From assembly GCA_964612675.1 (NCBI GenBank), contig CAZTDD010000022.1, positions 1-61,997 of the forward strand: a stretch of 61,997 nt of DNA. The letters are read 5' to 3'. The notes beneath the pieces are model-generated. The model was not told where the DNA came from, ran no database searches, and saw only the letters and a list, made by a program, of their open reading frames with translations. Both the position numbers and the translations under genes were made by a program. Below, piece by piece: positions 32,301 through 40,200 of this stretch. Within the stretch, counting starts at the first letter, position 1. Every line of letters begins with the position of its first letter. This DNA comes from CAZTDD01 sp964612675. Its GTDB lineage: Bacteria; Hinthialibacterota; Hinthialibacteria; Hinthialibacterales; JAKPRU01.

Positions 32301-34530
32301 CACGATCAAAAACTGCCAGTCTCACGGTATCCAGCTGCGAGACGGTGCTACAGAAACTCACATTTCAATGAATGAGATTTCAGATAATGCGGGGCACGGT
32401 ATTGCGGTTGAAGGACCCGCGACAAGATATAATCGCATTACGGCCAACTCGATCACAAACAACGCAGGTCAAGGTATCAAATTGAACGGTGCGAATAATT
32501 CCATCGAGCCGCCTGTCGTCCGGAAGGTGAGCGGAAACGGTGAGAATATCAGCGGAGTGATTCAAAATGCGCCGGTGGGCAGCATTATCGAGGTCTATTC
32601 GGACGTCGATGATGAAGGTGAGATCTTACTTGGCTCAACGCCGGTATGGGGCACAGAGTTCTTCATTTCAGCATTTGCCGGCGCAGATGTGAATCTCCAC
32701 GGCATCGTAATTCATCCCGACGGAAATACATCGGAATTTGGCGGTAGCCAAGTATTTGTATCAAGTCCTTCCGATCCGATTGTCTTCCGTTCAACGGTAT
32801 TTGGGAATCAAGACATCTACCTGAAGGAACGTCGTAACAAATCCCCCTTGCGGTTGACGGAAGACGAGGCAGCGGATTATGACCCTGTATTTTCGCCCGA
32901 TGCGAAGCAGGTCGCATTTGTTTCGGAACGATCGGGCAACAGCGACATCTGGACAATGAAAAACAATGGGGGGGAGCAAAAGCCGCTGACTACAGACATT
33001 TCTGCGGATTATGAGCCGGACTGGTCTCCCAAGGGAGGGAGAATTCTCTTCGTATCCGAACGCGACGGTAATCCGGAAATCTACGCGCAAAATGCAGTTG
33101 GTAATGCCGTCATCACGCAGACGAACGACACGTTCCTTTATAGTTCCAGGAAAAGAACGGGAGAAGGATGGGGCGTTGATTTTGAGACCACTTCGGGCGC
33201 GCTCAACGCCATTCAGTTTTATGTGGAGAATCCTGCGGAATTTGAATGGCAAATTCTCTCCTGGGAAGAAGATCGCCCCGGGGAGATTTTAGGGAGCGGG
33301 ACCGCGTCTCCGACGGACGTTGGGTGGTACTCCGTTCCTCTGGAATCATTCTCCGTACCGGAACGATTTCTTGTCGGCCTCATTTGCCTGGAAGACAATC
33401 AACCCACCCTGGGAATTGCCACAAACGGGAATGAAGGCCATCATTGGCAATACAATCAATTTTCCGAAAGTTGGCAACCATACACAGGCGCTTTGATGAT
33501 ACGCGCGGTGCCGGCTTCCGCTCCTCCAATACGTTTGACGAATAACCCGGCCCAGGATCGCTATCCCGCCGTGTCGCCGGACGGTCAAGAGATCGCTTTT
33601 GCATCGGGGGACGAGAATGCGCTTAGTATCTGGATCATGGATATTGACGGAAATAATCCTCAGCAATTGACACAAAACGACGGCAGCAATTACAAACCCG
33701 CCTGGTCCATAGACGGCAAATGGATCGCTTTCGTGTCAAATCGTGACGGAGACGAAGAGCTTTACCGTATCAATGTTGACGGAACAAACGAAGCGCGCTT
33801 GACGAATAATTCGGTCCACGATACCGATCCGGTATGCGATCGCTCCGGCAATTACCTGCTTTTCACTTCCGATAGGAACGATATCCCCGAAATCTATTCA
33901 ATCAGATTCGGGTCTTCGAATGCTTCTCGATTGACCTATTCAGACAACGAGTCGTCTCAAGCCGATATCAGCCCGGTACGATTGAACTCGATTGAAGGTC
34001 AAAACACGGTCAATTCAATTGCCGCTGCGAGGGACGATCATGACCTGAGGCAGAAAAGAACGATTGCTCAGAGTACACCCGACGCGGAAATAAGCGTCGT
34101 TATTGATTCCGCGGCGGGGCCAAAGGGCGACACAGTCACCCTTCCAATCCGCTATGATAGCGCTGAAGAACTGGGGAACCTGGCTTTTCAGCTCCAATAC
34201 GATCCTTATTTGTTCGACCTAGTGGGTACCGCCGTCGGCTCATTCGTCGGAGAGCTGGGGATGTCCGCATTTTATCCAAATGATTTCGAAGTTGGGAACG
34301 GCGATTATCGTCTCAACGCAATCCACCCGCTCGGACAACCAGGTGAGGAGTCCGTGGTTGAATTGGTTTTCAAGATAAGTTCCGATGCCGATACGTCCGA
34401 AGCGAAAATTAAATTCGTTAATATCGAGGCGTATGGTATTGATTATGAAGAAATCAACGCAATTTTAACAAATGGCACAATCGAAATTACGGATGTGGAG
34501 ACATCTATCGAAGGTTGGATGCTGTATTAG
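26344..34530 (+). CDS. Giant secreted dockerin/IPT/beta-helix/propeller/cohesin protein
   Basis: A GGAGGGAG site precedes this 2728-residue protein. Order: signal peptide (1-29); dockerin-like domain (about 34-100) with two EF-hand-like halves, GDITQDGEIDGRDALKILRI and DGQLTREDAQQILRHTVG; IPT/TIG domains near 117-195, 740-830 and 945-1030; a parallel beta helix of short N-rich turns (about 1250-2050, with repeats such as GNGGSGILFKDG and NEISDNAGHGIAVEG); PD40/TolB-type propeller repeats (about 2172-2545, e.g. YDPVFSPDAKQVAFVSERSG and YKPAWSIDGKWIAFVSNRDG) interrupted by a beta-sandwich insertion (about 2267-2392); and a cohesin-like domain (about 2579-2722: VVIDSAAGPKGDTVTLPIRY, LAFQLQYDPYLFDLVGTA). 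An N-terminal dockerin plus a C-terminal cohesin in one chain is unusual and could allow head-to-tail assembly. It is divergent from the sugar-binding gene. Confidence 0.87.
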   Translation: MIDKRNHFMTLSLVVSVVALFIIPSVGHGSDLRGDITQDGEIDGRDALKILRIVEGIETAVDEDVFAGDVFPSPGTNGRSIGDGQLTREDAQQILRHTVGLIPKGEITGQPSDSVPYIHEISPSHGPVGTEVTITGGNFFVSNERSNAVFFGEIETEILEVHGTRIVAVVPADAQSGPIRVVNRGGEAISDGDFHVTVVKEYQLDVGSGVDTKDYGIWNAFQETDVKEDRSFEIPVQQDDTTLIGAVPKGDSNNLFLLVQFPEDRTPVDSGLQLAAEEGDASVNALSTAKSLVFLCPFIVTSNSALGKQLMELMDSVPEVHELAGVIEDRYPQTNEGIDDPQINAAWGAAVRAVLEAMPPSMLINRDGEIDHGRSAAGIDPSAMRLFHSPSVLAPGGLFQHRVPAHVRPANAADDRQDSVPIHRITLDGDFINIKEPFDLNSGLRFRLNSNYSPLDWVIVLSQVDVEDFPYGINESAESLNNRVFTRTGYSAATIANANLWTGKIDVAYNVVDYFSKSLRSAGNYMFPEVLNEFNDDRLLFNPHPEQAEGIYILRSYSGAIMLYDRFQHDAKMIGQIPVGREWAWFARCENIGQAVLDIWDLLTKDSKRWQRNAFRKGFKNALRMVTAYSSSFDESRSYFEIVKMVLNIGVEYLKASFTTGPSGPLSGALGAKMKGFIETLFENGSGLLGFLDKVSSCGRIIERSLGLFGKTIEVHFAIRPIRIEPYGPSPLESMLFVVGDPFKFEVTGFSPTVGKPGTEVTVTGENFMSKKELNKIYVNGSQVRVTSVEGKEKLTFVMPEIKSYNRDRYFPVIIEVETSASGERVEAPDRFQLIQFPTLKSVNPSAVFMPVSDAENPWASRFQGTEFDIMSDDLNLIENAPTARFYVFRREVDEILAEEKKRVRARMPIVTSPGSSQSYGYDAELYLEEPETGIESNRLDMRILDKPVIESIEPTAVKAGQVVTVKGKNLAVPASPEEILPPIVTLEPDDPNSTRTASANIIYHNMNRLIFRVDVSSVTEETEAFSMKIWNPAGASETKTLNIQQGVMAFNTGYFPSMPSGYTIVLAAMPEKDDDTQGIKSNKHSVKSSEELVTGKSPNGVVSMQEAMAILNGNLNPYKAPYDDRNEKWYVERKEQLETVTNEKGVTTYKYYFPETPIPPATGSFFKKDKQEDGNGPDHEYAEVYYYNIQHEDHGGDVTETHTGVRYDLDADPFHKEEGDYVVPIAGAPLIEDGTPYRDFSKGLRDRIVVTGPHTYDFSGTIELGPGDTITVSQDAGTVQMNNTTLEGDFTEYSFGTVKARGPIQVNGNSAHIRSGTFHLTNGDLRIVNKYACAIDSGFPGTHLNGGGIFIQGGGGHKIGHLTIADSHGPSIKVVDSNDNQIRADIENSHSHGVELTNVSLSRVDGTINGAEGTGVTLTGDCNDNTFYVRVSESLNGFVMDGGEFANTYIEGSMFDNNGYGLQLAGTIKNNQLMVKAYDNYQDGLRLEGKDSKENAITGQFYGNGGSGILFKDGPHHNWICNSSLNGNEQHGIALIGEDTLFNEIFDTKFGNLKNDPAYPSGMPNKGWGIYVPDGNHNFIWHCALGGNTLGGLFLKDMTPSTDEINQGWAAGDALFDRYSGDYVLVSDLTVGRAGFSDETYPKKSENTSGHGIHLENCSQVVLDQINVYGHDVGLYVGGTNSFGNLINNFVSDTANLDGILVKDSIADEFNLVLVSGSKGNGARLVNAQRTVFENPDFITNGFRSNELSAVVIDGALNVAVQCLEIVNSGKNAVEVLNSENTRVTACNISQCGADGILVSEQSINTTLDRISLDQAVGAGIYFDDVKNATLESPSEEWKGKYISPRIEFNEGPGILLEDSVNIRIGDSSRGYKIYDNLNPGILIMGSNTQGVDVYSNSFLNNDTGIQVEDGGDIVIGGQYGGGNRFSSNRRADILAGGQVSELTIIGNDMQNSGLGSLESVDVSPPSESAIVLENGIKGAAIKSNTIKNCQSHGIQLRDGATETHISMNEISDNAGHGIAVEGPATRYNRITANSITNNAGQGIKLNGANNSIEPPVVRKVSGNGENISGVIQNAPVGSIIEVYSDVDDEGEILLGSTPVWGTEFFISAFAGADVNLHGIVIHPDGNTSEFGGSQVFVSSPSDPIVFRSTVFGNQDIYLKERRNKSPLRLTEDEAADYDPVFSPDAKQVAFVSERSGNSDIWTMKNNGGEQKPLTTDISADYEPDWSPKGGRILFVSERDGNPEIYAQNAVGNAVITQTNDTFLYSSRKRTGEGWGVDFETTSGALNAIQFYVENPAEFEWQILSWEEDRPGEILGSGTASPTDVGWYSVPLESFSVPERFLVGLICLEDNQPTLGIATNGNEGHHWQYNQFSESWQPYTGALMIRAVPASAPPIRLTNNPAQDRYPAVSPDGQEIAFASGDENALSIWIMDIDGNNPQQLTQNDGSNYKPAWSIDGKWIAFVSNRDGDEELYRINVDGTNEARLTNNSVHDTDPVCDRSGNYLLFTSDRNDIPEIYSIRFGSSNASRLTYSDNESSQADISPVRLNSIEGQNTVNSIAAARDDHDLRQKRTIAQSTPDAEISVVIDSAAGPKGDTVTLPIRYDSAEELGNLAFQLQYDPYLFDLVGTAVGSFVGELGMSAFYPNDFEVGNGDYRLNAIHPLGQPGEESVVELVFKISSDADTSEAKIKFVNIEAYGIDYEEINAILTNGTIEITDVETSIEGWMLY

Positions 34531-34594
34531 CTTTTTTGGCCTGGTATCCCGTATACGCTCTGTGGAAGTCCTCGATAACGTCGTTGGCATTCAA

Positions 34595-34726
34595 GTAGCG
34601 TCCGGATTTACCGTCCGGGATAAACCCGGACGCTACGTTGCGTGAGTTTTCCGCAGGGTCTACGTGTAGTCATCTCAGGCGATTGAGCTCTTTTGCCTGA
34701 GTCGAACCACTGTTTATAAACTCACG
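34595..34726. repeat. Complex of nested inverted repeats between convergent genes
   Basis: Three stems are visible: 34595-34610 pairs with 34621-34636 (16 bases, one mismatch, core GTAGCGTCCGG/CCGGACGCTAC); 34641-34649 (CGTGAGTTT) pairs with 34718-34726 (AAACTCACG) and encloses 34674-34680 (CTCAGGC) pairing with 34695-34701 (GCCTGAG). They lie between the stops of the giant gene (34530) and catalase (34734). They may terminate both transcripts or belong to a mobile repeat; no long T run is seen. Confidence 0.7.
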
Positions 34727-34733
34727 GTATTTC

Positions 34734-36182
34734 TCACGAAAGCCCGAGTCCTTTTGCGATACCGTCGCCACACGCCTGATCCGCCTTGCGGAAATGAGCA
34801 ACCATTTTCTCCTGGATCTCTTTCGGGGCCTGCCGCAGGCTGCCCACGATGTTCTCGACCAACCGTTTCTGTTCGTCGGGAGGCATCAGGCGATATAGGT
34901 CACCCGGCTGGACGTAGTCCTCATCAACGCCCCGCTTCTGCTCGTAGTGATCGGCGTCGCCCGAGATCTTGAGCGGCGGTTCTTTGTAATCCGGGTTCTC
35001 TACAGGGCCGCCGTAGCTATTCGGTTCGTAGTTCGGAGCCGCTCCGCCGTTATCGTCAAACCGCATGAATCCGTCCCGCTGATAGGTGTTTTCCACTTTT
35101 GTTGCACGAGGAGCGTTTATCGGAAGACGTTCGTAGTTGACACCCAAGCGGTACCGATGCGCATCGGCATAGGAGACGATTCGGGCCTGAAGCATTTTGC
35201 AGGGTGAGAAGGAGATCCCGGGTACCACGCTACCTGGCGAAAAGGCCGCCTGCTCGACCTCGGCGAAGTAATTCTGGGGGTTGCGATTCAACTCCAGAAC
35301 TCCGACCTCGATCAGGGGATAATCCGAGTGAGGCCATACCTTCGTCAAGTCGAATGGATTCCAACGGTATGTCTCTGCATCCGCCTCCGGCATGACCTGA
35401 ACGTGAAAGGTCCATTTGGGACATTCACCCCGCTCAATCGCCTCGAACAACTGGCCGGTATGGTAGTCGGGATCCTTCCCCGCGATACTGTCGCCTTCTT
35501 CCTGAGTCATACACTGGATACCCTGCTGGGTCTTGAAATGAAACTTGACCCAGAAGCGTTCATTGTTCGCGTTGATGAAGCTGTAGGTATGGCTTCCGTA
35601 CCCGTTCATAAAGGGTATCCCCTTGGGGATGCCACGGTCCGAAAAGAGAATGGTCACTTGATGGAGCGCTTCCGGAACCTGTGACCAGAAATCCCACTGT
35701 CGGAAATCCGGGCGGGTATTGGTTTGCGGCTCCCGCTTCTGGGTATGAATGAAGTCGGGAAACTTGATCGCATCTCGGATGAAGAACACGGGTGTATTGT
35801 TTCCGACCATGTCCCAGTTGCCTTCTTCGGTGTAGAACTTGAGAGAGAAGCCTCGGACATCGCGGACTGTGTCCGCCGAGCCCTTTTCCCCGGCTACGGT
35901 AGAGAAACGGCCGAATACTTCGGTTTTCTTACCGACTTCCGAGAACAACTTGGCTTTGGTGTACTTTGTGATGTCGTTGGTGACCGTGAACACACCGTGG
36001 GCACCGGCCGCTTTGGCGTGAACGACACGCTCGGGGATACGTTCACGATTGAAGTGGGCCAATTTCTCGAACAGGTAATGGTCCTGCATCAATGTCGGTC
36101 CGCGTTCTCCTGCGGTTAGCGAATTCTGATTGTCGGGGACCGGTATCCCGGCCGCTGTGGTTAGAGTCTTTCGTTCTTTCAT
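34734..36182 (-). CDS. katA: Monofunctional haem catalase (small-subunit clade)
   Basis: The 482-residue protein shows all catalase landmarks: RGPTLMQDHYLFEKLAHFNR, the distal His (about 55) in ERVVHAKAAGAHGVF, DVRGFSLKFYTEEGNWDMVG with the conserved Asn after it (GNNTPVFFIRD), FIHTQKREPQTN, YGSHTYSFIN, and the proximal haem Tyr in ARIVSYADAHRYRLG. Length fits clade 3, small-subunit catalases. It disproportionates hydrogen peroxide to water and oxygen in the cytoplasm. The promoter carries a Fur/PerR-like box about 90 bases upstream. Nothing is missing. Catalase in an otherwise anaerobe-like gene set suggests exposure to oxygen. Confidence 0.97.
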   Translation of the reverse strand: MKERKTLTTAAGIPVPDNQNSLTAGERGPTLMQDHYLFEKLAHFNRERIPERVVHAKAAGAHGVFTVTNDITKYTKAKLFSEVGKKTEVFGRFSTVAGEKGSADTVRDVRGFSLKFYTEEGNWDMVGNNTPVFFIRDAIKFPDFIHTQKREPQTNTRPDFRQWDFWSQVPEALHQVTILFSDRGIPKGIPFMNGYGSHTYSFINANNERFWVKFHFKTQQGIQCMTQEEGDSIAGKDPDYHTGQLFEAIERGECPKWTFHVQVMPEADAETYRWNPFDLTKVWPHSDYPLIEVGVLELNRNPQNYFAEVEQAAFSPGSVVPGISFSPCKMLQARIVSYADAHRYRLGVNYERLPINAPRATKVENTYQRDGFMRFDDNGGAAPNYEPNSYGGPVENPDYKEPPLKISGDADHYEQKRGVDEDYVQPGDLYRLMPPDEQKRLVENIVGSLRQAPKEIQEKMVAHFRKADQACGDGIAKGLGLS

Positions 36183-36265
36183 AGGCTTATTCCTTTCTTT
36201 TTTATCGAATGTCTGCAGCCGGCCCGAGCGCGCCCTTGGTCCGGCCGATCGTGCGACTTCCTCTT

Positions 36266-36286
36266 AATTAGGATTGATTCTCAATA
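36266..36286 (-). promoter_or_regulatory. Fur/PerR-like box upstream of catalase
   Basis: The minus strand reads TTATTGAGAATCAATCCTAATT around 36287-36266, split here as ATTGA-GAA-TCAAT (36273-36285, perfect palindrome) followed by CCTAATT. It resembles the TGAGAATCATTCTCA class of Fur-family sites. The distance to the ATG (about 90 bases) leaves room for a promoter between. Control of catalase by PerR or Fur is well known; binding here is an inference. Confidence 0.45.
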
Positions 36287-36380
36287 AGTAGCATGGCAAA
36301 CGCGATGCGGCTGTCAAGCCTGGTCGGGGGGTTTGCATGGCGGGGGGAGAAGAGTGGTGGAAAAAGTCCCAGCGCCCGTT

Positions 36381-36689
36381 CTAAACGCAACCCATGCCTT
36401 TTGCTCTGTCCTGCCAGCGTTTCGGGTCACAGCGCAAGTGCATAAGACCGAATACAAGGATCAAGTCTTCTCGCGATTGGTAGACGACGCCGTACGGAAA
36501 TCGGCTAACCATGCATCGCCTGGTCGCATGTGAGAAATGTGGCCACGCTTGGGGGAAAGCGGAAATGCGGTTGAGAGCCTTCTTCACTTCTTCTGCAAAC
36601 TCGAAGCCTAACCCGGGGCGTTGAGCGTTATAGTAGTCGACGGCCTCGGCTATCTCCTCCTCGGCACAGGCAAGGATGCGTATTCTCAT
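36381..36689 (-). CDS. ParE/RelE-family toxin
   Basis: The 102-residue protein has the compact RelE/ParE fold: MRIRILACAEEEIAEAVDYY, then NAQRPGLGFEFAEEVKKALN, RISAFPQAWP and RRCMVSRFPYGVVYQSREDL, ending LVFGLMHLRCDPKRWQDRA. The E-E-I-x-E-A-V-x-Y-Y start, GLGxEF loop, PxxWP and the RRxxxxRFPYxVxY strand followed by HxxRxPxxW match ParE-type toxins of the plasmid-stabilisation family. The start overlaps the antitoxin stop by four bases (ATGA). ParE homologues block gyrase; RelE homologues cut mRNA; this subgroup is usually called ParE. The last His is followed by LRCDPKRW in place of the common RxPxYW, a small variation. Confidence 0.87.
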   Translation of the reverse strand: MRIRILACAEEEIAEAVDYYNAQRPGLGFEFAEEVKKALNRISAFPQAWPHFSHATRRCMVSRFPYGVVYQSREDLILVFGLMHLRCDPKRWQDRAKGMGCV

Positions 36690-36940
36690 CGTTCGTTAAT
36701 CCGTTTGAAGACCGCTTCCGCGCTGTCCGCGGTTATCTTGCCTGCGTCAAACGCCTTGACTCGTGACTCGATCTCCTCTTTCCACAGGGCGTCTACACGC
36801 TCGTCGAACGGGGCATCAAACAATTCATCCAACCGTCTTTCCGATTCGAGCGTTACGAGCAGCCACTTTGCCAGAGTATCTTGTTCGGTCTCCGGAAGTT
36901 TTGCAGCCTCTTCAAACGCTTTTTGTAACAGTTCCGTCAT
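36686..36940 (-). CDS. Addiction-module antitoxin, apparently chimeric
   Basis: The 84-residue protein overlaps the toxin gene by four bases. Its first half (LLQKAFEEAAKLPETEQDTL, AKWLLVTLESERRLDELF) resembles one small antitoxin group; its second half (FDERVDALWKEEIESRVKAF, DAGKITADSAEAVFKRINE) resembles the C-terminal part of TIGR02574-type addiction proteins (W-x-x-E-I-x-x-R-x-x-x-x-x-x-G-x-x) that bind ParE. This could be a domain swap or simply a divergent member. The 5' end overlaps the upstream HigA-like gene by 29 bases, so the three genes form one tightly packed operon. Confidence 0.75.
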   Translation of the reverse strand: MTELLQKAFEEAAKLPETEQDTLAKWLLVTLESERRLDELFDAPFDERVDALWKEEIESRVKAFDAGKITADSAEAVFKRINER

Positions 36941-37277
36941 GTTTCACCTCCGATGCATCCTGACGCGGTGTTGACCGGGTGACGTCAACCGCTTCTGCGC
37001 GCAATTGGAGGCCAAGTGCGCCTATCACCTTGAGGATTGTATCGAAACTAGGACTTCGTTCTCCAGAGAGCGCTTTGTAAAGGCTTTCGCGTGACAGGCC
37101 GGAATCGCGCGCCACTTCAGACATGCCCTTGGCCCGGGCGATGTCGCCCAGAGCTTTGACGATGAACGCCGCATCGCCATTGGCCTCCTCAAGGCACGCC
37201 TGGAGATACGCGGCCATTTCTTCGGGAGTGCGAAGATGATCGGCCACATCGTATGGGGTAGTGATGGTTCGGGACAT
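36912..37277 (-). CDS. HigA-like XRE addiction-module antidote protein
   Basis: The 121-residue protein opens TPYDVADHLRTPEEMAAYLQ, continues ACLEEANGDAAFIVKALGDI and has a helix-turn-helix ARAKGMSEVARDSGLSRESL, YKALSGERSPSFDTILKVIG. This is the standard putative addiction-module antidote (TIGR02684) that is normally encoded after a HigB-like toxin. No HigB gene is found; the upstream neighbour is the unrelated CotH gene, 22 bases away. The tail after LRAEAVDV (RSTPRQDASEVKHDGTVTKS) is longer than usual and overlaps the next antitoxin gene, hinting at a join. It may now act as the operon's repressor. Confidence 0.87.
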   Translation of the reverse strand: MSRTITTPYDVADHLRTPEEMAAYLQACLEEANGDAAFIVKALGDIARAKGMSEVARDSGLSRESLYKALSGERSPSFDTILKVIGALGLQLRAEAVDVTRSTPRQDASEVKHDGTVTKSV

Positions 37278-37298
37278 GATATCCTCCGATACAGTCTA

Positions 37299-40200
37299 TC
37301 ACATACGCACTTCCCAATCCTCCACCCCCGTCTCCATATCCAATACAATCATGTCCGTCTCAACTTCGGAACGTTCGCCGGTACTATCCGCAACTTGAAT
37401 GTACACCGTTTGAGGACCGTCTTCTTCGGAAAGAAGCCATGTGACATCGGAAGAGAATTCACGCCATTCGGATGTGAAATTAGGATGATTCGAAATTCGC
37501 ATTTGCGTGGGATTTCCGGTGACACTGAGGGTAATTTCTACTTGCCGCTCGTCGGTCTCCACAGCCCCGCCGTTAATGATAACGGATTGAATTTCCGGAC
37601 CGCTTACTTCCTGTTTCTGCACGGTCCAGTCTTCATCCATTTCATCATTGTCGCAGAAATTGATGAGGGTCATCGCTGACGGTTCATTATCGCCGAGTGA
37701 CAACGAACGACCGTTCAGCCACACGGCCGCCTGAACACCTGGATTCGCTACGCTCGGGGCGGTCGGTCCCCAGGCGACCATGTCGAGAATCGTCCGCCGC
37801 GAGGGCTCGCCCATCGACGAAAGCGGATACAACGCCAGAATCTCATCCAACCGAAGCGGTTCATCAAGTCCCAGATCGTCCATCCACCAGGTCACACTTT
37901 CACCGCCACGCAGTTCAACCTCCGGAAGCGGGAGCCATTTGCCAGCGTTCATAAGATAAATCGCATAATCCCCGGTGTTGATCGAATCCCTGCGATGGTC
38001 CGACAGCGCTAATCCAACACGGTCCTGGGCGGGAGAAATGCCGGACACCTCAACACGCGACAAACAAAGCCCGGCGGCAAAGGACCATTTGGCAAATGGC
38101 AGAATCTTCACATCGTCCACCGCGCCCCGAAAACATCGTCCGCCGGACAAACCGATCATCAGCGGTGCATCGTTTTCCGGCATCAACGCGCGCGAGGCGC
38201 TTTCGCAAATCCGCCGGTCGTTGCAGTAAACACGCACTCGCTCCGTTTCTGAGCTGTACGTCCCCGCAATGTGATACCAGCGTCTGCCGACGAGTTGCGC
38301 TTCGATCTCTTTTCGACCGTACGTGACCCGGTGCTCGATGTCGAATCGGTGCGGCATGAAACAGGGCTCCATCCGGTCCCAGCTGAACGGCCCATAGCCC
38401 AACATCAACGCATAGTTGTAAAGATCGTCGGTGCCTTTTGTGACAATCACCGGATTTCCACCGGAGATCGAATCCGGCTGAATCCAGGCTTCGACCGTCA
38501 CCTCACCGGACAAATCCAAGGAATCCGAATCGGAGACTCGTACATAATCGTTCGAACCGTCTAAGTAAACCGCTCGGCCAAGCCTACCGTCCACACGTTT
38601 TGCATCGCCCCGAAGATCCCCACGATTCTCGTTATCGCTCAGATCGTTGGCAAAACCAGTCGCTTCATTGAACGTCATGATGAGACTCGGACGCGGATCG
38701 GTGACTTGCAGCGTGTAGGTTTGCAAAACCTCGGTTCCGTCCTCGGTAATTGCCGCGAGTACGACTTCGAATCGACCTTCAGCAGACGGAGTTCCCGACA
38801 CGACGCCAGTATTTTCGTCCACCGACAGCCAGTTCGGACCTTCCCGCAATTCGTACCGTATCGGGTTGTCCCGGCGATAATCGACCGCGGCGGCATGGTA
38901 AACATACATGTCTCCGACAAGCGCTTGATAAACCGGCTTTGTCAAGAACGCCATTCCCTTCGAGCGGTTGATCCAGTTTGCAAGGTCGATACGCCGGTGT
39001 CTCACATAGTTCTTCAAATAAGAGACCTGGCTGCTGCTGCGGTGAAGCAGATGTGCGGCCTCGTCGATGCGCCGGTCCATCGTATTTTGTGTAAATAGCG
39101 TATCCATTAACCGATCAATTTCTTTGTAATATTGACCGCCGAAAACCGGATGATTCAGAATTTTGTTGATCGCCTCGAATTTCGTGGACCGGATATGCGT
39201 GTAGTGTTTCCGATAATTCAGACTTTCGTGATTCGAGCTGTAATTGAATGTTCCGTTCAGATCCCAGGCGAGAATATTCAAGAGTCCGGTAGTTGGGTCA
39301 TTGTATAAAACATAATTGTGTCCATGGTCTGTATAAGGCGAATCCCAGTGTGCGACCAAAGCTGAGACAGCCATCCATTTCAAGAACACATCGGTTTCCA
39401 AAACAGACCGCACAGCCTGCGTGTAGCGTGGGTCCCATGTATCGACAACCGTGAGTATCCGGCAAAACCGAACAATATCGCTCCAGTCGGCTTCTTCTTC
39501 GTTGGTCTGTTTGATATAGCAGTCCTGATAGAGTGACGGATCGTCGCCGACATAGCGCCATGTTGCCTTGTTTTGAGGCGTTCCATCCAATGTCGTTTTG
39601 TAAAGATTCCCATTATCATCCTTGAAGAAATGATGGCGTCGTAGAAACTGAGAACCGGGATTTTCGATAGCGACGCGATAGGGAATACCATCCGCCGACT
39701 TTCCATTGATATGGAAACGGACGATTTCCGATTCCAAATTCGGCAAACCCGCGTCGCCGTATAATTGATAACTCAGGTATTCCTGCAGCAAGGAATTCGG
39801 ATCCGTTCCGTTCAAATTCAGGCGACGGATTTTGTTTCGATAGAGTTGACTGTGTGGAAATCGAATTTTGAAGCGTGCGTTTTGACTGCGCGACCGTCCC
39901 CGGTGACGAATATGGACAGCGTAATAAACCGTATCCCCGTCATAAAATGTAGCCGGGGAATAAATATCCGTTCGATATTGATCGAGAAACTGGCGTTGGA
40001 CTTCCGGACGCATGACGATTCGAAGAATCGGCACTCGTTCCTCCAGTCTCCGTTCAACCACAGTCAGCAGAGGCTCAGCGCCGCCTTTCTTCGGAAAACT
40101 GGTTACGAGATCCTGGGTATCTACCGCCTCGATGTAGAACCGAAGAATTGAGGACAGGTCTGCCCCCGGAATCTGCGCTCCATACACACGATCTCCCGCT

